Source: Cellulomonadaceae bacterium
GTDB lineage: Bacteria > Actinomycetota > Actinomycetes > Actinomycetales > Cellulomonadaceae
Direction: 5' to 3'
DNA: 38,272 bases
NCBI GenBank assembly: GCA_031256435.1
Contig: JAIRQO010000050.1
Coordinates: 1-38,272 of the forward strand
Part shown: positions 31,298 to 38,272 of the stretch, in pieces
How the letters are laid out: each line of letters opens with the position of its first letter
How positions within the stretch are numbered: position 1 is the first letter of the stretch
The notes under the pieces: generated by a model
Databases searched by the model: none
What the model saw: only the letters and a program-made list of their open reading frames with translations
Told to the model about the DNA's origin: nothing
Made by a program: the position numbers and the translations under genes

Positions 31298-31977
31298 GAT
31301 CACTCGCCTTCGCGGTCCTTGCCGTTTCGTTGGCGGGAATCATCGCTTCGTGCTCCACCGATCCGGTGGATGCTCCAACGACACCTGTCACTTCTCCCAT
31401 GCCGAAGGAGGAGTTCGACTTCGATCAACACATTGCCTCGCTGAGACATCTATTCGGGAATCCCGTCTATCGGATGACGGAGTTTCCCGATGTGGATCTG
31501 GTTCGCGTGGTCACACCCCAAGAACATCCGGAGGTCTGGAAATCATGCATGAACACTGCCGGATGGAACGTTGTGGCATCAGAAGCCGACGGGTACGGTT
31601 ATTCCGGTTCACTTCCGCCTGATCAAGTTGACGCGTTCACGCTCGCCGACTATACGTGCATGGCGCAATTCCCCGCCGATGATAGGCTCATCAAACCCTG
31701 GAGCGATGAACAGATTAGAGCTACATTCGATTACTATGTTTCGGTACAAGTTCCATGCCTTACTGAACAGGGTTTCGTTATTGAGCCCTCTCCCTCGTGG
31801 AAGACGTTTCGAATGTCCTGGCTCCCCGACGGACAGGGCGGTTATGTTGCCGGGGACACCTCATGGTTCCCGTATGGATCGGTACCAGCTGAAACGCTGG
31901 ATCCTGATCGTTGGGACGAACTTCAGGCCAAGTGCCCGCAGCTTCCAAGCAATGACATTCTTTGGCCTGAGGGCTAA
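31279..31977 (+). CDS. Putative lipoprotein with four-cysteine extracellular domain
   Basis: A 232-residue lipoprotein: MRNCRLGSLAFAVLAVSLAGIIASC gives a signal peptide with lipobox IASC. The mature part has SCMNTAGW, YTCMAQFPAD, YYVSVQVPCLTEQGF and AKCPQLPS. This CM..AGW / C.AQ.P / YY…PCL…G layout occurs in lipoproteins widespread in Micrococcales, function unknown to me. ATG 31279 (or 31258) overlaps the 3' end of the secreted small protein gene, so the two are co-expressed. Like the two lipoproteins at 12–13.5 kb it has four extra cysteines, but the sequences are otherwise different. Confidence 0.7.
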   Translation: MRNCRLGSLAFAVLAVSLAGIIASCSTDPVDAPTTPVTSPMPKEEFDFDQHIASLRHLFGNPVYRMTEFPDVDLVRVVTPQEHPEVWKSCMNTAGWNVVASEADGYGYSGSLPPDQVDAFTLADYTCMAQFPADDRLIKPWSDEQIRATFDYYVSVQVPCLTEQGFVIEPSPSWKTFRMSWLPDGQGGYVAGDTSWFPYGSVPAETLDPDRWDELQAKCPQLPSNDILWPEG

Positions 31978-31987
31978 CACATTTCGT

Positions 31988-32142
31988 GATGAACAAGCGT
32001 TGACGAGCGCAGCGAGGAGCACGCGCCGTAAGTTGGAGTACGCGCCGTGAAATCCGAGGCAATGCCGAGCTTGCTCGGGCATGGGTGAGGATGAACAAGC
32101 GTTGACGAGCGCAGCGAGGAGCACGCGCCGTGAAATCCGAGG
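31988..32142. repeat. Composite dispersed repeat, copies 2 and 3 (right flank)
   Basis: Block B (31988–32029), a short AAGTTGGAGT junction, block A (32040–32089), block B (32090–32131) and the first part of another block A (32123–32142, ACGCGCCGTGAAATCCGAGG). The order is B-A-B-A', compared with A-B after pgl, all in the same orientation. The three B blocks appear identical over 42 bases, which points to recent spread or gene conversion. The array ends 10 bp before the galM stop. Confidence 0.85.
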
Positions 32143-32151
32143 TGAGTGTCT

Positions 32152-33063
32152 CTACAGGAGGGTGGCGCCCCACCGGACGGTGTGGGATTCGCCGGGCGCA
32201 ATCCAGATGAGGTTGTCTCCGGTGTTGAAGGCGTTGGCCCAGCACGTCTGAGGTTCAGCGGCAAGGCCGAAGCGGAAGTGAGCAGGGATGCGGTCTGCCG
32301 TGCAGACTTGCCAGGCTTCAATGGACTCGTCCATCCACACGGCAGGCTTGCGGCCATCAGGGCAACCCAGGACGCACCAACTCAAACCGTCGGCGTCCCT
32401 GATGGTGTCCGTCCAGGCATCATCGAGATCCAGACCCTTGACTGAGCGCTCCTCACGCAGATCAAAATCGCCAGCCACCGCTTCCTTGCCGATGGGTAGC
32501 AGGCGCTCGTCCGGGGTGATGCGGGTGGAGGCATCCAGGCGCACCGTGCAGTCATCCAAGTCAGCGCCGTTGGTGGACAGCCACGGGTGGAAACCCACAC
32601 CGTAAGGGGCTGCCTTGGCGCCCACGTTCTCCGTGGTGACCTCGCAACGCAGTCCATCGTCTGAAACGCTATACGTAGCCTGCACCACAATTTGGAACGG
32701 CCAGTACTTGGTGGCAGGAACCTTCAGTTCCATGGTCACGGAATCATCAGCACGCTGCACGCACACCCAGTTGGTCCAATGCACCAGCCCGTGGAGAGCG
32801 TTGTTGCGAGCCACTTCTCCAATGGGGACTTGGTAGGTGACGCCTTCTACGGTGTACTGGCCATCGCCCAGGCGGTTGGGCCAGGGAAGGAGAATGGCCT
32901 GGTTGGATACGGGACAGATCTCGTCCTCGCCCCAGGAGACAAATACGTCACGGCCACCCACCGTGTAGGAGCGAACCTTGGCCCCCACCTCCACTATGAC
33001 GGCGGTGTGCTCGCCGTGCTCGATGACAAATTGTTCGCCGGAAGGTGCAGGGGTGGTGGTCAT
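32152..33063 (-). CDS. galM: Aldose 1-epimerase
   Basis: Galactose-mutarotase-like enzyme interconverting alpha and beta aldoses; members near glycolytic genes may act on glucose or its phosphate. The 303-residue product has PWPNRLGDGQYTVEG, NALHGLVHW (first catalytic His), GVGFHPWL (second His) and a C-terminal EPQT…ANAFNTGDN with the putative catalytic Glu nearby. Start ATG 33063 gives a family-like N-terminus. It is convergent with the pgl side and lies directly beside the repeat array. The 161 bp before secG (33064–33224) show no gene. Confidence 0.88.
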   Translation of the reverse strand: MTTTPAPSGEQFVIEHGEHTAVIVEVGAKVRSYTVGGRDVFVSWGEDEICPVSNQAILLPWPNRLGDGQYTVEGVTYQVPIGEVARNNALHGLVHWTNWVCVQRADDSVTMELKVPATKYWPFQIVVQATYSVSDDGLRCEVTTENVGAKAAPYGVGFHPWLSTNGADLDDCTVRLDASTRITPDERLLPIGKEAVAGDFDLREERSVKGLDLDDAWTDTIRDADGLSWCVLGCPDGRKPAVWMDESIEAWQVCTADRIPAHFRFGLAAEPQTCWANAFNTGDNLIWIAPGESHTVRWGATLL

Positions 33064-33224
33064 GTGACCAGCCTAGCGAAATCGGTGCGAGACTGTGCCC
33101 TACGTAGGTGCTCTACGCCCTACGGATGTGCTCTGCCCCTACGGATATGTGCCCAACAGAGCGCGTTCTGGTATGAGCGGTACTGTCCGAAAGATACCGG
33201 AGTGTGAGATACCGGAGCGAGGGT

Positions 33225-33467
33225 TTACTGAACCCTCTGCAATAACCCGAGCAACACCACCACAATCCCCCACACCACGGCAAAAGTGATGGTGATCCGG
33301 TTCAGGTTGCGCTCGGCCACACCGGAGGATCCGGCACCGGAGGAGATGCCTCCGCCAAACATGTCAGAAAGGCCTCCGCCCTTGCCCTTGTGCAGGAGGA
33401 TCAGCAGCATCAAGAAGGCGCTGGTAATCACCAGAATGACCTGAAGAACAATACGAAGGATATCCAC
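33225..33467 (-). CDS. secG: Preprotein translocase subunit SecG
   Basis: Small auxiliary subunit of the SecYEG protein-export channel. The 80-residue protein has two membrane helices (residues about 3–24 and 57–77) separated by a Gly/Ser-rich loop, with the family signature LLHKGKGGGLSDMFGG. Start is GTG 33467 with AGGGATC upstream. It lies downstream of tpiA, the usual place in actinobacteria, though a terminator now separates the two. Confidence 0.95.
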   Translation of the reverse strand: MDILRIVLQVILVITSAFLMLLILLHKGKGGGLSDMFGGGISSGAGSSGVAERNLNRITITFAVVWGIVVVLLGLLQRVQ

Positions 33468-33536
33468 GATCCCTGATCTTAGTGCATAGGCAAACCGGAA
33501 AGCGATGGGCTGGCCGGGTTACGTGGCCATGGAAGG

Positions 33537-33575
33537 CCGAAACCCCCCAAAGCCAACGGCTGTGGGGGGTTCCGG
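33537..33575 (-). terminator. Strong hairpin terminator after tpiA
   Basis: Arms CCGAAACCCCCCA (33537–33549) and TGGGGGGTTCCGG (33563–33575) pair at 12 of 13 positions. It starts 8 bp after the tpiA stop and lies between tpiA and secG. The T-stretch after it on the minus strand is short, but the stem is very stable. It should end most gap–pgk–tpiA transcripts, leaving secG to a separate promoter or to read-through. Confidence 0.8.
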
Positions 33576-33583
33576 AATGGTTA

Positions 33584-34369
33584 CTACGCGTGGTCGGCGA
33601 AGCGGACAATCTTGGAGAACTCTTCGGGATCGAGCGAGGCTCCACCCACCAGAGCGCCATCAATGTCCTTCTCGGCCATGATCTCCGCTACGTTGCCGCT
33701 CTTGACAGAGCCTCCGTAGAGGATGCGCATGGCGTCAGCCACATCAGCGTCATACATTTCAGCAATCGCTTCACGCAGAGCGCCAATGACTTCCTGAGCG
33801 TCCGCAGGGGTGGCAACCTCGCCAGTGCCGATGGCCCATACGGGCTCATAGGCGATGACCGTCTTGGCCAACTCTTCCGGGGAAAGGTCCGCAATGGAAC
33901 CCTTCAGGGAGTCCACGGTGTAAGGAACGTGGTTTCCGGCTTTACGGATTTCCAGCGCTTCACCCACACACACAATGGAGACGATGTCTGCTGCGGCCAG
34001 GGCGCGAACCTTGGCGTTGACCAAGGCGTCCGTCTCGCCGTAGTACTCGCGGCGTTCGGAGTGACCCACGGCGCAGAACTTCACGCCCAGGGACTTCAGC
34101 ATGTCAGCCGAGATGTCACCGGTGTAGGCACCAGAAGCGTGCTCGGAAACATCCTGGGCACCATATTCGATGGGCAGGTTGTCCGAGTCCACCAGCGTCT
34201 GCACGGAACGCAGGTCCGTGTAAGGCACCAACACAGCGGCTTCTGCCGTGGCAAAGTCATGCTTGGCGTCCGTCAGATACTGGGACAGTTTCTGCACCTG
34301 GGCAATGGCCTCAAGGTGATTGAGGTTCATTTTCCAGTTGCCGGCCATCAGGGGAATACGTGTTGTCAT
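33584..34369 (-). CDS. tpiA: Triosephosphate isomerase
   Basis: Interconverts dihydroxyacetone phosphate and glyceraldehyde-3-phosphate. The 261-residue product has GNWKMN (catalytic Lys), [15 protein letters not shown] (catalytic His), [11 protein letters not shown] (catalytic Glu) and the phosphate-binding [11 protein letters not shown] and [10 protein letters not shown] loops. ATG 34369 follows the pgk stop by 10 bp, with GAGGTAACG as ribosome site inside that gap, so it is cotranscribed with pgk. Confidence 0.97.
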   Translation of the reverse strand: MTTRIPLMAGNWKMNLNHLEAIAQVQKLSQYLTDAKHDFATAEAAVLVPYTDLRSVQTLVDSDNLPIEYGAQDVSEHASGAYTGDISADMLKSLGVKFCAVGHSERREYYGETDALVNAKVRALAAADIVSIVCVGEALEIRKAGNHVPYTVDSLKGSIADLSPEELAKTVIAYEPVWAIGTGEVATPADAQEVIGALREAIAEMYDADVADAMRILYGGSVKSGNVAEIMAEKDIDGALVGGASLDPEEFSKIVRFADHA

Positions 34370-34379
34370 GATCGTTACC

Positions 34380-35597
34380 TCAGCTCAGTACGTCGATGCC
34401 GGGGAGAACCTTGCCCTCAAGGAGTTCAAGGGAGGCGCCACCACCGGTGGAAATGTGGGAGAACCCGGCCTCGTCCAGGCCGAGAACCTTGACGGCGGTA
34501 GCGGAATCGCCACCACCCACTACGGAGAACGCACCGGCAGCGGTGGCGTCGATCATGCCCTGAGCAACGTCGCGCGTACCAGCGGCGTAGTCCGGGTTCT
34601 CAAACACGCCCATGGGGCCGTTCCAGGCAATGGTCTTGGCCGTGGCCAACTTGTCAGCAAAAAGCTTGGCGCTGTCCGGACCAATGTCCAGACCCATCTG
34701 GTCAGCCGGGATGGCGTCAGCGGCCACAACGCCCGTGGGGGCGGCGTCAAACGCAGGGGCAACAACGCAGTCCACGGGGAGAACAAACTCCACGCCCTTG
34801 GCAGCAGCGGTGTCCAAGTAACCCTTAACGGTGTCCACTTGGTCCTCTTCCAGGAGGGACTTGCCCACCTCAAGACCCTTGGCCTTGAGGAAGGTGAACA
34901 TCATGCCTCCACCAATGAGGATCATGTCTGCCTTGTCCAGCAGGTTGGCAATCAGGGGCAGCTTGTCCGAAACCTTGGCTCCACCAAGAACCACGGCGTA
35001 GGGACGTGCGGGATCCGTGGTGGCCTTGGACAGCGAGTCCACCTCTTTGAACACCAAGTCACCAGCAGCAGCCGGCACCTTCTTGGCTACGTCATACACG
35101 GAGGCTTGCTTGCGGTGTACCACACCAAAACCGTCAGAAACAAAGGCGTCAGCGCCGGTGGCGGCGATGATGTCATCGGCCTCGGCCTCACGGTCCGCGT
35201 CCACCTTGGAGGTTTCGCGCGGGTCCATGCGGACGTTTTCCAGCAGAGCAATCTCGCCGGGCTGGAGAGCAGCAACCACGGCCTTGGCGGAATCGCCAGT
35301 GAGGTCATCAGCAACAGCAACGGGCTTGCCAAGCAGTTCGGACAGGCGCGCAGCAACGGGCTTCACGGTGAACGCGGGGTCCGGCGTGAAGGTGTCGCCT
35401 GGCTTCGGGCGTCCAAGGTGCGCGGTGACAACAACCTTGGCACCAGCATCAAGCAGTTTGTTCAGGGTGGGCAGTGCGGCAATGAGGCGGCCATCGTTAC
35501 CAGGAGCAACGGCGCCATCTTTCACCTTCACGTTGAAGTCCGAGCGGACTAGAACGGTTTTACCGGCAAGATCGCCGAGTGACTCAATGGTCTTCAT
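34380..35597 (-). CDS. pgk: Phosphoglycerate kinase
   Basis: Transfers phosphate from 1,3-bisphosphoglycerate to ADP. In 405 residues: [22 protein letters not shown] (substrate binding), [30 protein letters not shown] and the ATP-site GGGDSATAV near the end are intact. ATG 35597 has AAGGA 8 nt upstream. The gene lies 194 bp downstream of gap; that gap contains a long stem-loop, so expression relative to gap may be adjusted there. Confidence 0.97.
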   Translation of the reverse strand: MKTIESLGDLAGKTVLVRSDFNVKVKDGAVAPGNDGRLIAALPTLNKLLDAGAKVVVTAHLGRPKPGDTFTPDPAFTVKPVAARLSELLGKPVAVADDLTGDSAKAVVAALQPGEIALLENVRMDPRETSKVDADREAEADDIIAATGADAFVSDGFGVVHRKQASVYDVAKKVPAAAGDLVFKEVDSLSKATTDPARPYAVVLGGAKVSDKLPLIANLLDKADMILIGGGMMFTFLKAKGLEVGKSLLEEDQVDTVKGYLDTAAAKGVEFVLPVDCVVAPAFDAAPTGVVAADAIPADQMGLDIGPDSAKLFADKLATAKTIAWNGPMGVFENPDYAAGTRDVAQGMIDATAAGAFSVVGGGDSATAVKVLGLDEAGFSHISTGGGASLELLEGKVLPGIDVLS

Positions 35598-35664
35598 GAG
35601 AATTCCTTTGTTTGTGGATGAATCAGTGATTCGTAGAGAGAAGTGATCCGTGTGTAGATACGAA

Positions 35665-35707
35665 AAGTCGCGTACACAACAGCGCAGGGGCCGTGTGTAC
35701 GCGACTT
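35665..35707 (-). terminator. 14-bp stem terminator between gap and pgk
   Basis: AAGTCGCGTACACA (35665–35678) and TGTGTACGCGACTT (35694–35707) are perfect inverted copies with a 15-base loop. On the minus strand the stem is followed by TTTCG, a short T-run. It lies 85 bp after the gap stop and 68 bp before the pgk ATG. This suggests full or partial termination after gap, and a separate promoter for pgk–tpiA in the roughly 65 bp that remain. Confidence 0.75.
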
Positions 35708-35791
35708 CTCACGCTCGATGCTAGGGAAGCAGCATCTCGGTGGTTAGAAGCCGTGTGCCGAACGGCACTGGCTCAACCAACCGGGAGACTG

Positions 35792-36802
35792 TCAGAGACC
35801 CTTGCTCGCCATCAGCAGAGCAACGTCAACCATGCGGTTGGAGTAGCCCCACTCGTTGTCATACCAGGACAGGCACTTGACCATCGTGCCGTCAATGACC
35901 TTGGTCATCTTGGCGTCGAAGATGGAGGAAGCGGTGTTGCTGACGATGTCAGAGGAAACAATCGGGTCCTCGGTGTATTCCAGGACGCCCTTCATCGGAC
36001 CTTCAGCAGCAGCCTTCATGGCGGCGTTGATCTCGTCAGCGGTGGCAACCTTCTCCAACTCAACGGTGAGGTCAGTCACGGAACCGGTGATGACGGGAAC
36101 GCGAACCGCAAAGCCATCCAGCTTGCCGTTCAGGTTCGGGAGAACCTCGCCGATAGCCTTGGCGGCACCGGTCTTGGTGGGAACCATGTTGGCGGCGGCG
36201 GCACGGCCACGGCGAAGGTCGCTGTGAGGTGCGTCAACCAGGTTCTGGTCTGCGGTGTACGCGTGGATGGTGGTCATGAGACCACGCTTGATGCCGAAGC
36301 TGTCATCAAGAACCTTGGCGAAAGGTGCCAGGCAGTTGGTGGTACAGGAGGCGTTGGACACCATCTTGTCCTTGGCGGGGTCATAGTCACCCTCGTTGAC
36401 ACCCATCACAATGGTGTTGTCAATGCCGTCACCGGGGACGGAGAGGATAACCTTCTTGGCGCCTGCATCCAGGTGCGGCTGCAGCTTCTCGCCGGTGCGG
36501 AAGATGCCGGTGCACTCCAGAACGATGTCAACGCCCAACTCGGCCCAAGGAAGGTCAGCAGGGTTGCGCTCGGCGAACGCCTTGATTTCCTTGCCATCAA
36601 CAATGAGAGCGTCATCGTTGAAGTCCACGGGGTAGCCGAAGCGGCCGTGCGCTGAGTCATACTTCAGCAGGTGGGCAAGAGTCTTGTTGTCGGTGAGGTC
36701 GTTGATGGCAACGACGTCCAGGTCTACGCCGCGCTCGACGAGGGTACGGAAGACGTTGCGGCCGATGCGGCCGAAACCGTTGATGGCAACCTTGGCAGTC
36801 AC
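35792..36802 (-). CDS. gap: Glyceraldehyde-3-phosphate dehydrogenase, type I
   Basis: NAD-dependent glycolytic dehydrogenase, 336 residues. [16 protein letters not shown] (dinucleotide fold), [17 protein letters not shown] with the catalytic Cys, [17 protein letters not shown] with its His partner, and the C-terminal [18 protein letters not shown] are all present. The start is GTG 36802: GGAGGAAATCTACT gives a ribosome site 9 nt upstream and the protein begins at the family position. The frame is open for a further 50 codons but those are not gap-like. A small hairpin lies in its leader. Confidence 0.97.
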   Translation of the reverse strand: MTAKVAINGFGRIGRNVFRTLVERGVDLDVVAINDLTDNKTLAHLLKYDSAHGRFGYPVDFNDDALIVDGKEIKAFAERNPADLPWAELGVDIVLECTGIFRTGEKLQPHLDAGAKKVILSVPGDGIDNTIVMGVNEGDYDPAKDKMVSNASCTTNCLAPFAKVLDDSFGIKRGLMTTIHAYTADQNLVDAPHSDLRRGRAAAANMVPTKTGAAKAIGEVLPNLNGKLDGFAVRVPVITGSVTDLTVELEKVATADEINAAMKAAAEGPMKGVLEYTEDPIVSSDIVSNTASSIFDAKMTKVIDGTMVKCLSWYDNEWGYSNRMVDVALLMASKGL

Positions 36803-36822
36803 AGTAGATTTCCTCCAGTTGG

Positions 36823-36842
36823 GCGCTGGATCGTTCCAGCGC
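36823..36842 (-). promoter_or_regulatory. Hairpin in the gap leader
   Basis: GCGCTGG (36823–36829) and CCAGCGC (36836–36842) are perfect inverted copies around ATCGTT. The right arm is also part of the palindrome CCAGCGCTGG (36836–36845). It lies about 20 bp upstream of the gap start and just before its ribosome site (GGAGG near 36812). It could be an operator or an mRNA structure affecting initiation. The rest of 36846–37025 shows nothing certain. Confidence 0.4.
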
Positions 36843-37025
36843 TGGTAATTGGTACCTGGGGTAGCCACCCTTGTGAGGTGCCGCCCCGTTCTGACGAATA
36901 GAAACGTACCCTGATACAGCACTCTGGCGTGACCGAATCGTAACTTTGGCGCCATGTGCGGAAGTGATAGTCGTCACAGGTCGCGCTTGTCCCGGTTTAT
37001 CCCCGTCGGAATTGTCCCTATTTGG

Positions 37026-38006
37026 CTACAAATCCAGTAATTCCGGGGAAAGTTCCGCTTCCGTGTCCGGAATGCCCAATTCCTGCGCGCGTTTGTCCGC
37101 TGTGGACAACAGGCGCCGGATGCGCCCTGCCACGGCGTCTTTGCTCAACGGTGGGTCTGACAACTGCCCTAATTCCTCCAAAGACACTTGCTTGTGTTCC
37201 AGCCTCAACTCGCCCGCTTGACGCAGGTGGTCCGGAATCTCATCACCCAAAATCTCGAAGGCACGTTGCACGCGCGCCCCAGCAGCCACTGCGGCTCGCG
37301 CCGAGCGCCGCAGGTTGGCATCATCAAAGTTAGCCAGACGGTTGGAGGTTCCCCGCACTTCTCGTCGGGCACGCCTCTCCTCCCACACTTCCAGCGTGGC
37401 CGTGGCACCCATGCGCCGGAGCATCACGCCAATCAACTCGCCATCACGAATCACCACGCGGTCCACCCCGCGCACCTCGCGGCTCTTCCCTTGCACGCCA
37501 AGGCGGCGCGCCGAACCCACCAGCGCCAACGCGGCCTCCGGACCAGGGCAGGTCACTTCCAAGCACATGGAACGCCCGGGCTCCGTCAGGGACCCGTGGG
37601 CAAGGAACGCGCCACGCCACACGGACTCGGCTTCCTCAATCCCCGCAGAGATAACATCCGGCGAGAGCCCGCGGATGGGGCGTCCGCGCGTGTCAATCAA
37701 CCCGGTCTGCCGCGCCAGCGAGGCTCCCCCCTGAACCACGCGCACCACGTACCGGTTGTTCTTCCGCAATCCCCCGGCGCCCACCACAATGAGTTCGCTG
37801 TCATGCCCGTACACCTCGCGCAGCGCATCACGCAGACGCGCGGCGGCCTCTTCCAGATCCAACTCCGCCTCAATCACCACGCGGCCCGAGATGATGTGCA
37901 GCCCCCCGGCGTACCGGAGCGTGGCAGCCACCTCCGCCTTCCGGCAGGACGTTTTGGTCACCGGAACACGGCACAGTTCTTCTTTTACTTGTTGCGTCAA
38001 AGCCAT
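37026..38006 (-). CDS. whiA: WhiA-family DNA-binding regulator
   Basis: Sporulation-type regulator (WhiA/DUF199) found in all Gram-positive lineages; in Streptomyces it works with WhiB, and in other species it affects cell division and envelope. The 326-residue product begins [14 protein letters not shown]; a LAGLIDADG-homing-endonuclease-like domain follows ([17 protein letters not shown] … [14 protein letters not shown]) and the C-terminal helix-turn-helix ends in [33 protein letters not shown] 38006 is chosen to match the family start; ATG 38015 is possible. No ribosome site is obvious. It lies between yvcK and gap, the conserved order. Confidence 0.94.
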   Translation of the reverse strand: MALTQQVKEELCRVPVTKTSCRKAEVAATLRYAGGLHIISGRVVIEAELDLEEAAARLRDALREVYGHDSELIVVGAGGLRKNNRYVVRVVQGGASLARQTGLIDTRGRPIRGLSPDVISAGIEEAESVWRGAFLAHGSLTEPGRSMCLEVTCPGPEAALALVGSARRLGVQGKSREVRGVDRVVIRDGELIGVMLRRMGATATLEVWEERRARREVRGTSNRLANFDDANLRRSARAAVAAGARVQRAFEILGDEIPDHLRQAGELRLEHKQVSLEELGQLSDPPLSKDAVAGRIRRLLSTADKRAQELGIPDTEAELSPELLDL

Positions 38007-38112
38007 GGGGCGCATGGTGGCACACGGCGTGTCACGCTCGGCGTGTTGCGGCGCCTTTAGCATGGCCGAGGCTCAAGATTAGTCCCTCAACCCCACCACA
38101 ACGGCAACAATT

Positions 38113-38272
38113 CTAGTGCTGACCAGAGAAAACATCCCGATACGCTGCTCCTAGACGCAGAGAATCATGCCGAGGCGAGCCGTCTGACATGGCCACGGGA
38201 CGCAGCACCAACGCAGCCCCCATGCGCTCGGCCATCCCCCGCGTGCGCGCCACATCATCCAGGCATGCCCCC
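38113..38272 (-). CDS. yvcK: YvcK/CofD-like protein, 3' end only
   Basis: The last 52 codons of a gene that continues beyond the window edge, in the frame starting at 38271 and ending in a TAG at 38115–38113. The peptide MAERMGAALVLRPVAMSD followed by GSPRHDSLRL and a final AYRDVF matches the C-terminal …GTPRHDP…L…A end of actinobacterial YvcK (gluconeogenesis factor, 2-phospho-L-lactate-transferase fold). The position directly upstream of whiA fits the conserved yvcK–whiA pair. A gap of 107 bp without a recognised signal separates the two. Confidence 0.8.
   Translation of the reverse strand, partial: GACLDDVARTRGMAERMGAALVLRPVAMSDGSPRHDSLRLGAAYRDVFSGQH

Noticed and set aside
31861..32245. 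Minus-strand ORFs across the composite repeats (…RAPRCARQRLFI…)
   Set aside because: The peptide is only the translated repeat, repeated in several frames, and overlaps galM and the lipoprotein gene.
33482..36655. Long plus-strand frames opposite tpiA, pgk and gap
   Set aside because: Glycolytic genes on the other strand are certain; these frames are typical antisense shadows of highly codon-biased genes.

Overview
The window looks like a chromosomal segment from a moderately high-GC actinobacterium, probably Actinomycetales or Micrococcales. The evidence is a pup–prcB–prcA proteasome operon, whiA next to yvcK and gap, opcA between zwf and pgl, a DUF222/13E12-type HNH protein, a mycothiol-dependent nitroreductase-like DsbA protein, and lipoproteins of types common in Micrococcales. 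No rRNA, tRNA, CRISPR array or intact insertion sequence was seen.

Layout. 1–1.7 kb (minus): pup, prcB, prcA with ATGA overlaps; no dop or mpa is next to pup. 1.8–3.45 kb (plus): an intact hipB–hipA toxin–antitoxin pair with a strong promoter embedded in inverted repeats. 3.45–9.1 kb (minus): the chromosome-segregation/translation block parA–scpA–scpB–rluB–cmk–der. 9.3–13.5 kb (minus): two paralogous cysteine-containing lipoproteins, a membrane-fusion protein with a peptidoglycan-binding segment, an ABC ATPase and a permease, probably one envelope or peptide-transport system. 13.8–16.5 kb (minus): a 43-residue ORF with its own ribosome site and terminator, then lplA and xerD. xerD is usually close to parA in actinobacteria, so the ABC module and its neighbours separate an otherwise conserved block.

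16.7–30.7 kb is the pentose-phosphate region (tkt … zwf–opcA–pgl, all plus), split by about 8 kb of accessory genes. These are an FMN reductase, a lipoprotein, a decayed second hipBA locus whose hipA has lost its whole kinase core, a small membrane protein, a large secreted ChW-repeat protein translationally coupled to an acidic-linker lipoprotein, the HNH nuclease behind a LexA-like SOS box, and the DsbA-like protein. Transaldolase, often found between tkt and zwf, is absent from the window.

30.7–32.15 kb holds a secreted cysteine-rich small protein overlapping a lipoprotein gene. The pair is bracketed by direct copies of an approximately 90-bp composite repeat. 32.15–38.27 kb (minus) is galM, secG, tpiA, pgk, gap, whiA and the 3' end of yvcK, with clear terminators after tpiA and after gap.

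Short-period repeats recur throughout: 15–16 bp tandem units in intergenic gaps, dispersed palindromic elements (one inside scpA), and low-complexity expansions in zwf, lplA, the DsbA-like protein and a lipoprotein. The most interesting leads are the two lipoprotein/peptide modules, the SOS-linked HNH gene, the paired intact and decayed hipBA loci, and the repeat-flanked cargo at 30.7–32.1 kb.
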